Part shown: one piece after another, positions 56,241 to 64,000 of the stretch
Layout: each line of letters starts with the position of its first letter
Position numbering within the stretch: position 1 is the stretch's first letter
Assembly (NCBI GenBank): GCA_948567375.1
Contig: OX419760.1
Coordinates: 15,562,001 to 15,626,000, forward strand
Source: Lunularia cruciata
Taxonomy: Eukaryota; Streptophyta; Marchantiopsida; Lunulariales; Lunulariaceae
Direction: 5' to 3'
Length of the DNA: 64,000 nt
The notes under the pieces: model-generated
The model's database searches: none
Told to the model about the DNA's origin: nothing
The model's input: the letters and a program-made list of their open reading frames with translations, nothing else
Program-made: the position numbers and the translations under genes

Positions 56241-57127
56241 CCAAGATGAGTCTAAACACTCAAACATTTTTTTTGTTGCTCTCACAGTCCTCATGCATGA
56301 GATCTCAACTCTACAAAATTGACCTCTCCTCACAATGTCACCCAAAATATCTCAACTGGTATGTAGCAGTCCTTTGAAATTTTGCGCACATGATAACAAG
56401 TCTAGGGCATCTCTCCATGCAAAATTTCAAATCTTTTCATTTTGTCATTTGGCCTAGGCACTTTTCTATTCAGCACACATATTTCAGATTTGGTCTGAAA
56501 ACCACCCCCCTCACTTTAAGAACTCATAACTCCATGCGCAAGAATGATCTCTCTCTAATTTTTGTGGCATAAGGTATGATATAATGCACTAAATGCTATT
56601 GAAAATTTTCAGAAAATTCTACTAAATTTGAAGAAATGGTATACTCTATATAATTTTCCAGAGAGCATGCAATTGCAAGAGCAGTTTACCTTATTAACTT
56701 TCAAAAATTCTAGCTCAGTGTGCATAGTAGCTTTCACAATAATTTGAATGTGCTAATGGAAGGACAACCCAAGCTTTCATGTGTAGAAATTTCAAGTTTA
56801 GATCTCAAATATGAGATTTTGTCCAAAATCTCCTTTATCCCCAAAATCCACAATCTCTCCAAATCCTCTCATGTGTACAAGATGTACAAAATCACCTCAA
56901 AGATATCATAATGAACTACAAGATATACAAATGTGTCCTGCTTCTCTAACATAAGTTCAGTGCTCTCCTCCCCTAATGTTCTCTCCAAGTGAGCTCTCAT
57001 AGCCTCCTTCTGCCTAATGTAGAGTTAAACACAAGATAGGCAAGATAATGTTCTCTAAAAGGCAAGATAATGTTCCTACGGAACATTATCTTGCTTTTTA
57101 GAGAGGTCCAAGCAATGGAACCAAAAA
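56241..57127 (-). other. AthL-5 leader and primer site
   Basis: Non-coding leader. The primer site is on the minus strand at 57107-57123 (TGGTTCCATTGCTTGGA). Just inside it is a perfect 15-bp inverted repeat, GCAAGATAATGTTCC (57062-57076), TAC, then GGAACATTATCTTGC (57080-57094), plus a direct repeat of GGCAAGATAATGTTC at 57039. Other AthL leaders lack it. Confidence 0.75.
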
Positions 57128-57821
57128 TGTGAGCCGGCCTGTCTCTCACTCAAGATAAACCTCTAATGGCTAGTATAGTGGCACACCATGAACTAAGAAG
57201 GCAAAGAACTCCAACTCCATCATACTCCTCCAAGGCTAACACTCCAAGACTCAAGACATTGCTCACTAGAGAACTCAATGAGAGAGAGATAGTTGCAAAT
57301 GAAAGGATGATGAGTACCTCCTCACTCCATGTTTATATACTTATGAAATAGTTACACACCAAATTTACTAATTATTGGAGTAACTCAAGTTACTAGGCTA
57401 AAAGTCAAGTAAAGTCAAAAAGTAGAAAGAAATATCCATCCATATGGGCATATTCCACTAAGCATGTGATCTTAACTTGACCCAACCACTAAGTCAAGGA
57501 TTTCTTCACATGGGCTATCCTTGGACTATAGAAGAATCCAAAACAAAAAAAGGCTTACAGGCCCAAGAGTTCTCAACTCTTTCCTCAAAGCCAAACACCT
57601 AGAAATAATACCAAGTTAACACACTAGAATTCAATATAGTGGTGCTTATCTTTTCCACTTCCTCTAAAGTAAAGTTCTCACTATCTTAGCTATGACTCAC
57701 TTTCACTAATCATGACTAATGTAGAACTATCCTTTATCTCTATATAAATAATATCTCTCAAATTTTTGTAATACCAAGCTAAATATTATAATACCACACA
57801 CATGCACAAATGGGTGTTACA
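57128..57821 (-). repeat. AthL-5 5' LTR
   Basis: 694 bp, plus strand TGTGAGCCGGCC to GGGTGTTACA. More substitutions against the AthL-3 LTRs than 36308-36995 has. The right flank is CC-E. Confidence 0.92.
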
Positions 57822-58531
57822 AGGCCAAAGAACTTTGGGTGGAGGAAATTAGTCAGAGTAAGCACTCAAAGGCAATGAGGGAAGATTTGGTGAATTGTCC
57901 AGAGAAAGAAAAGGAGAAAATGGCATTTGTCAATGTGCTAGAGGGTGAAATTGATGATGCACAAGTGGAGCTGATACATTCGAAGGCAAGTGTAGTAGTG
58001 ATGAAGCAAGATTTGGAGAGTCTAAGGAAGAAGGCAGCCGATAAAGATCAAGCTTGGCAGCAGGAGTTGATAGAGCATAGTTGGGAGGAAGATTGATTGC
58101 AAGGATTGTTGAGGGTGACAAAAGATCAACTCGTGTTGAATCGACAAGAGAAAGAGGCTATGAAGGCTGAATTTGAGGACGAGTTGCAAATGTATCACAA
58201 TGAACTGGCAGAAGAAATAAAGAAGGAGAAGGTAGAGTCAGTGGTAGAATTTGACATAGTAGCGGCAGTGGCAAATGAGATGAAGGTGTTGCTTAGCACT
58301 AAAGTCAAAGGAAAGTTGGAAGAAGGCAAGCTACACGAGTTGAAGTTGTTTGTGCAAGAGATGAGGACAAGGAAGGCAAAGGACACTAAATTGAACAATT
58401 TGTTGATTTGTTTGCAAGATCATGTAGATAGGAAGATGTTAGAGGTAGTAGACAATGTCCATCTCAAATTAGATCTTGTTAGATCAGACTTGGATAGACT
58501 TCATAGTGAGGTAAAATTAGCAAGGAAGTCC
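57822..58531 (+). pseudogene. CC-E, coiled-coil fragment of a diverged CC element
   Basis: The plus strand reads 57839-58096, then, after a TGA at 58094-58096, 58097-58530 in the same frame. It aligns with the coiled-coil part of the CC-B ORF: VELIHSKASVV, KDQAWQQELIEH, KEAMKAEFEDELQMYHNEL, LHELKLFVQEMRTRKAKDT and DHVDRKMLEVVDNV. It has no stop at the site of the TGA shared by A, B and D. Both ends are cut by AthL LTRs in opposite orientation. Confidence 0.8.
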
Positions 58532-59221
58532 TGTAACACCCATTTGTGCATGTGTGTGGTATTGTGATATTTAGCTTGGTATTACAAGTACTTAAGAGAT
58601 ATTATTTATATAGAGATAAAGGATGGTTCTATATTAGTCATGGTTAGCTAAAGTTAGTCATAGCTAAGATAGAGGGGACCTTACTTTAGAGGAAGTAGAA
58701 AAGATGAGCACCACTATTTTGGATTTTAGTGTGTTGACTTGGTATTATTCCTAGGTGTTTGGCTTTGAGGAAAGAGTTGAGAACTCTTAGGCCCGCAAGC
58801 CTTTTTTTTTGGATTCTTCTATAGTCCAAGGATAGCCCATGTGAAGAAATCCTTGACTTAGTGGTTGGGTCAAGATAAGACCACATGCTTAGAGGAATAT
58901 GCCCATGTGAATGGATATTCCTTTCTACTTTTTGACTTTACTTGACTTTTAGTCTAGTAACTTGAGTTGCTACGGTAATTAGTAACTTTGGTACGTAACT
59001 ATTTCACAAGTACATAAACAAGGGGTGAGGAGGTACTCATCATCCTTTCATTTGCAACTATCTCTCTCTCATTGAGTTCTCTAGTGAGCAATGTCTTGAG
59101 TCTTGGAGTGTTAGTCTTGGAGGAGTATGATGTAGTTTGGGTCCTTGCTTTCTTAATCCATGGTGCACTACCATAATAGCCATTAGAGGTTCATCGTGAG
59201 TGAGAGAGAGGCCGGCTCACA
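58532..59221 (+). repeat. AthL-6 5' LTR
   Basis: 690 bp, TGTAACACCC to GGCTCACA. Primer site TGGTTCCATTGCCGGGA at 59226-59242, the copy closest to the tRNA-Asp complement in its second half. Confidence 0.93.
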
Positions 59222-60074
59222 TTTTTGGTTCCATTGCCGGGATCTCTCTAGAAGGCAAGATAATGTTCCGTGTTCAATTCTACATTAGGTAGAAGGAGGC
59301 TATGAGAGCTCACTTGGAGAGAACATTAGGAGAGGAGAGGGCTGAACTTATGTTAGAGAACCAAGATACATTTGTATACCCTGTAGTTCATTATGATGTC
59401 TTTGAGGTGATTTTGTACATCTTGTACACATGAGAGGAATTGGAGAGATTGTGTGAGATGTATTGCAGAATTTGGGGATTAAGGTGATTTTGTGCAAAAT
59501 CTCAAGTTTGAGATCTAGACTTGAAATTTCTACACATAATAGCTTGGATTATCTTTCAGTTAGCACACTTAAAATTATTGTGAGAGCTACTATGCTCACT
59601 GAGCTAGAATTTTTGAAAGTTAATAGGGTAAAGTGCTCCCGCAACTGCATGCTCTCTGGAAAATTGTACAGAGTCTGCCATTTCTTCAATTTTCAGTGAA
59701 TTTTCATTTCCTTGAAAATTCAATGCATTGTATCCTACTTGCTGCAACAAAAATTAGAGAGAGATTGTTCTTACTCAAGGAGTTATAATTTTTTGAAGTG
59801 AAGGGGGTGGTTTTGAGACCAAATCTGAAATATGTGTGCTGAATAGAAAGGTGTCTAGGCCAAATGGCTCAATGAAAAAATCTGAAATTTTGCAGGAAGG
59901 GACGCCCTAGAGCTATGATCAAGTGTGCAAAATTTCAAAGGACTGCGCTATACTCATTGGGAGATTTGAGTGACATTGTGAGGAAGGGTCAATTCTGTAG
60001 AGTGGAGATCTTATGCATGAGGAATTTGAAATCAACAAAAAGCATGTTTGAGTGTTTAGATTCATCTTGGGAAC

Positions 60075-60910
60075 ATGGAGGGTCATCAAGAGTGGAAATT
60101 GAGATTATGCAAGGTTCCCCAAGGGTTTGAGGTGATTGTAGGGGTGGATTTGAGGAATAGAGAGTTTACAATAGAATTTGAAGAGAGTGTTGAGAGGCTC
60201 CAAAAACCTACACCACTTGGAGGAAAGAGCGAGTCTAAGTGCTTTCTGTGTGGAGAGAAGGGACATTAGGCAAGTTCATGTCAATTGACCTTTGAGAGCA
60301 AGAGATTGAGGGAAAGGAGAGGCTTACTTGACTTGGGTTTGCACTTACATGGTATGAGTCAGAATACCAAAAGAGAGAGAGGAGAGATGGAGAAGAGGAG
60401 TCTTGGGAGACTTTGACCTCAGCACTCATTGAGAACTTTCTTCCTAATGAGAGTCATGAGAGATTGATGAGTGAGGTTACATTTCTCAAGCAAGGAGATG
60501 GAGAGAAAGTGAGAGTCTATGTGGAAAGAGTGGAAAAGTTAGAGTCCAGATTTTGCATAGTGTTGAGGAAAGGTGGGGATGATGTGGAGACTACAATGAT
60601 TGGCATATGGGCCATGCTCACCAAGAATTTTGTGGGAGGGTTGAGACCACAAATTAGAAGCAAGGTGAGATATGAGAAACCTTCTTCCAAGGTTGAAGCT
60701 ATCAAGATCGCAATTCTATGGAGGAGAGTTTGGAAGGGGATGAGAGTGATTTGGTGGTGAAGGAGGTTGTGCATCCTCCTCAAGGCTACAAGTATGGTGG
60801 AACTTCTGATACTTTGGTGGCATGGGTTGCACCACAAGTAGTGGTTGCTCCAATTCTTGCACCTCCACCAAAAGATCCACTTCAAACCATCATAGAACAA
60901 TTTGCGGATC
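60075..60910 (+). pseudogene. gag: AthL-6 CCHC ORF fused by deletion to Gag
   Basis: The CCHC ORF starts at 60075 and keeps CFLCGEKGH before a stop (60267). After the deletion at about 60343, capsid sequence follows: 60413-60760 (TSALIENFLPNESHERLMSE, EKVRVYVERVEKLESRF) and, after a 1-base shift, 60718-60910 (MEESLEGDESDLVVKEV to IIEQFADL). CC-D then interrupts it. Confidence 0.8.
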
Positions 60911-63900
60911 TATGACAACCCGGCAAATATCACTTTTGTGGTAATTGGGTAAGTAAAGTTTGTTCCCGCAGAGATACGAGTCAGAAATGTCCAAATACAA
61001 AGCAAAGTAACAATGTAGTTCTTCTTGATTTCTTCTGTAATCTCTTAGGTAGAAACCACACCTAGAAGAGAGTAACAAGCACTGATTTGCAGTCTTGTCA
61101 CAAATTCACACTCCTTAATCACAACTCCATCAAATCTTTCCAAACAATCTTGATTGTGATGATTCAGGCTCTCCCGAAAACGGCACTTCACTGCAAAACA
61201 AATTTGCCTCAGAATTGTGTTCCACCCCTCCACTGAAGGCACAACTTCCTCGATTGAAATTGCTTCTCATCAACCTCACACTACACTCACAAATGCTGAA
61301 TACTACCAACACTACAATTCCTCTCAGATCTGTCAAGGCATTGCTCCAATTGCAATTCACTCAGGATCAAACACACAGAATGAAGATCAAGGCTGTGGAA
61401 TCCAACATCCAACAAACACACTGACTTGCACTTCAAATTTCTCCAAACACTCACAAACACAATCACAAAGCTGATACTTGGAATCAAGCTCAAGCGACAA
61501 GCACTGCTTCATAGCACTTTGCTTTATCTATTCTCAAAAATAATGAGCACTGAACAACATTAGACTGCGAATGCCACTCTTAAGTAGTGAAGCAATCAAT
61601 AGTTATCTTCCTAATGTACCTCCTCCTAACAACTCTACAAACTTGCAGATCTGAAAAAACAATGCACCTCTTCATATCTGCCTCTTCAAATCTCAAATCT
61701 GTTTCTACTCCAATCCGATGTCTACTTTGTCTTCGGCTTTCAAACCCGAACCCAAAGTAAATTTACTTCTTACTACTCTATCCTTGGGTTTCATATCTTC
61801 TACTTCTTCTACCAGATCCAACAATTCTTTTTCCTGATCTGAAATTCCACTAGTGGGTAATCTATCTAACTCCTCATCTCTCGACCCACTCTTCTCTAAT
61901 GTCTCCACTGGTAACTCCAAAGACATTTGTACTCCTATGTTATCTACTTTGGGTTTTGCTCTAACATCCTTCCGAAGCTTTTCTATCTCTATTTTCACTA
62001 AGTCTAATCTAATTGAAATGTTGTATTCTACTTCTAATATCTTCCTGTCTACACGAGTTCTTGACTTAATCAACAAGGCATTCAAATCAGTGTGGTTTGC
62101 CTGTCTTTGCCTTGTCTCCTGCACTAACAACTTCAACTCGTGCAGTCTCGTCTCTTCAATTCAAATGCTGGTCTCTGTACTCAACATTGCGTTCATCGTG
62201 AGGACTATCTCCTTCACTGGCTCCAATCTCATCTTTCTCTCTCGCTCTCAATCTGCAAGCTAGTCCTCCCTATACATCGCCAACTCCTCTTCGAACTCGG
62301 CTTTCACCGTCTCCTTCTCCTTCTCCTTCTGAACAACCTTCTCCTCCTGACTCCGAAGTAACTCTCGTAATTGATCTTCTTCTCTGTATTGTGCCGCCAG
62401 CTCTCTTTGCCAGAGTTGCTTCTTCTCCTCGACACTCTCCATCACCCTATCGAGCTCTTGATCCTTCGCTGCTACTCTTGCCATAACATGGATTACTTCT
62501 ACTCTTGAATTAGCAAACTACTGCTTCAAGATTTCATACTCCGCAACTTGTCTCTCCCTTGCTATGTCAATCTTCTTCACAAGATCCTCTTGATAACTTA
62601 CTTCTCTCTTTAGATCTTTGACAACCTGACTTCTCTCTACTGCCTCCGCTTGCAGTACTTCTCTTTCCTCCTCACCTCGGGTTATACTCTTCTTCAACTC
62701 CAAGTTCTCTTCTTCTAATCGCGCTAATACTTGCAATACAGTCTTTACCTTTGGACAAGTCGACTGCATCTCCTTCTTCCTATGCTCCAATTTCACCAAC
62801 ATTGGGCACACCACCTCCTGCAGGTACTTTACTCCATCTCTCGCAACTACTTCTTCCTGCATAGAAATCTCCTTCCTTACCTCTTCTTCACCCAATACTC
62901 ACCTTCTCCTCTGCAGTCTTCATATCGGAATTGAAGCCTCACTTCTCGAGCTTTCTCCTACCTCTTCCTTTACTTTACCCGGCCCCGCTTCACACTTCGC
63001 CTTACGTCTTGAGTGAACTCCTTGCTATACTACGATCTTCTTTTCTTCAGGCACAGTTACTTTGTCTTCCAACTGTGTGTTGTCTTCGGCTTCCATCTCA
63101 GCTTGCACTGCTTCTTTGTAGTCGTCAGCTGCTGGTGCCGATATCATGTCTCCCCCTTCATCACTATTGCTACTCGTATCTCCACTCTGCAGCGTTAGCT
63201 TAGGCTCCTCCTCATGTTCCGAGTCTTCAGTTTTTAGCTCGGCATCTTCTTCTGAGTCTTCGTCCTCCGACTCAATTACCACCATACCTTGCATTGGGCT
63301 GCCTCTCTGCGTCTTCCGAGGTTTCTTGATGTCGTCGGCTTCACCTTGCCGACCCCTCTTCTTTGACTTCGGAGTACTTGCTTCTATCTCCACGCTCTTA
63401 CCCGTCTTCATGTAGTACTCATCCGTGCTCCGGATTTGAAAAATGTACTGCTGTTCCCCCACGTCGACTTCTCTTCTCAAGTTGGGATGGAAGTGAGATA
63501 CCATTCTGTTTCACTCTGCCAAATTGAGCAAATTCAACCCAAGGTAGAAATGTGTTGCAAATGGCCGATGTAGTGTGGAGGCGACTTACTTGCAAATTCC
63601 ACACCATCTGTCTTGTCCTCCCATGGAAGCACCTCGCCTAATTAATAGGTTCTCCTGCAAACAACTTATGGAAGAACACCGCTTGGTGTTTCATCACATA
63701 AGTTGTTCTCTCCAGCTTCAAGATTGCCATGAGAGCACTCACGATCCCTCTCTTCACTGGATCCTTGTAACTCTCAACCTTATACCCATTTTTTGTTCTC
63801 TTTGAAGTGAAATCATCTCTCACCTCCTGAGTCTCCTGAGCTATCTCTCCCTTCCCCAAGAACGGGGCTCCCTGCTCCGAGCCTACCTCCTTCCCGAGTA

Positions 63901-64000
63901 TGAGTCTCCAATCCGACTCTGTCTAGCAAGCCGGATTTCCTCTCTTCTCTTCTTCCTCGGGTCCATCAAGACATTACTCTCGATGATTTCTATCATGAAC
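60911..64000 (-). mobile_element. CC-D, CC element running off the window
   Basis: The plus strand starts TATGACAACCCGG after flank GGATC (60906-60910), and continues with the 3' region and the ORF on the minus strand to the window edge. At least 3.09 kb; the right terminus and second duplication lie outside. Confidence 0.88.
61705..64000 (-). pseudogene. CC-D coiled-coil ORF, partial and broken
   Basis: C-terminal tail and stalk at 62136-61705 (LVQETRQRQANHTDLNALLI ... DKVDIGLE), coiled coil at 62895-62260, basic/acidic middle at 63504-63025 (TPKSKKRGRQGEADDIKKPR, VIESEDEDSEEDAELKTED), N-terminal domain at 63859-63500 (GYKVESYKDPVKRGIVSALM, FFHKLFAGEPIN). TGA at 62161-62163 shared with A and B. 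Other stops and a frameshift near 63560 are private. The start codon lies outside the window. Confidence 0.85.

Larger units (their letters stand above)
44691..57821 (-). mobile_element. AthL-5, 3'-truncated and twice-nested gypsy element
   Basis: Minus-strand AthL copy with 5' LTR at 57128-57821. The left end stops inside RNase H, so integrase and 3' LTR are gone. CC-B' sits in the RT at 45189-52731. It is older-looking than AthL-3: more stops and a more diverged LTR. Confidence 0.88.
58532..60910 (+). mobile_element. AthL-6, 5' part, with internal deletion
   Basis: LTR 58532-59221, leader, CCHC ORF and gag, interrupted by CC-D at 60911. The sequence between the middle of the CCHC ORF and the capsid ALTWYESEYQ motif is deleted at about 60343 (roughly 0.6-0.7 kb by comparison with AthL-4). 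The left flank is GTCC. The rest of the element would lie beyond the window. Confidence 0.87.

Noticed and set aside
1..64000. Host genes, tRNAs, rRNAs, CRISPR arrays or bacterial operons
   Set aside because: None could be supported. Every long frame that makes sense belongs to a retroelement or the CC family.

Overview
Nuclear DNA of a land plant with a large, repeat-rich genome (a gymnosperm or similar is my inference; no sequence here fixes the species). I see no host gene, tRNA, rRNA, organellar or bacterial sequence. Essentially the whole window is transposable elements nested in one another, nearly all broken by stops, frameshifts and deletions. Names below are local labels.

Four groups explain most of it. 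(1) AthL: a Ty3/gypsy family of the Athila/Tat type, with ~690-bp LTRs (TGTAACACCC...GGCTCACA), a primer-binding site resembling the 3' end of tRNA-Asp, a separate CCHC-knuckle ORF upstream of gag, then gag-pro-RT-RNaseH-IN. One copy has both LTRs (10806-18608, minus); others are partial (5148-6940 +, ~6956-8460 -, 22787-33015 +, 44690-57821 -, 58532-60910 +), plus a truncated LTR (8461-9133) and a solo LTR (36308-36995). (2) Chr: a chromovirus with a tRNA-Met primer site and an integrase chromodomain (~950-5147, 36996-44690, solo LTR 33901-34460). (3) CC: a ~3.75-kb element with TGTG...CACA ends and 5-bp target duplications but no long terminal repeats, carrying one ~810-codon ORF with an acidic middle and a long coiled coil. 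There are five copies with both ends (40404-44137 -, 46858-50645 +, 45189-52731 + interrupted, 27279-30356 -, 27988-29224 -), one running off the window (60911-64000 -) and two fragments (35877-36307, 57822-58531). (4) Older gypsy pieces H and K (19350-22786, minus), a repeat R (1-938; 9134-10805 plus 18609-19349) and a Ty1/copia remnant (34461-35876, minus).

Layout: 1-938 R; ~950-5147 Chr-1; 5148-8460 two AthL 5' halves in inverted orientation; 8461-9133 AthL LTR; 9134-19349 R split by the two-LTR AthL-3; 19350-22786 gypsy H and K, H with a cluster of heat-shock-type GAA/TTC boxes in its LTR; 22787-33015 AthL-4 split by two nested short CC elements; 33016-36995 old sequence, Chr solo LTR, copia, CC fragment, solo AthL LTR; 36996-44690 Chr-2 split by CC-A; 44690-57821 AthL-5 split by CC-B', itself split by CC-B; 57822-64000 CC fragment, AthL-6 and CC-D.

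The best candidate for something undescribed is the CC family. Its structure (clean 5-bp duplications, unequal ends, one conserved long ORF without recognisable gag or pol, short deletion derivatives, self-nesting) fits either giant solo LTRs that carry an ORF or an unrecognised non-LTR-flanked transposon.
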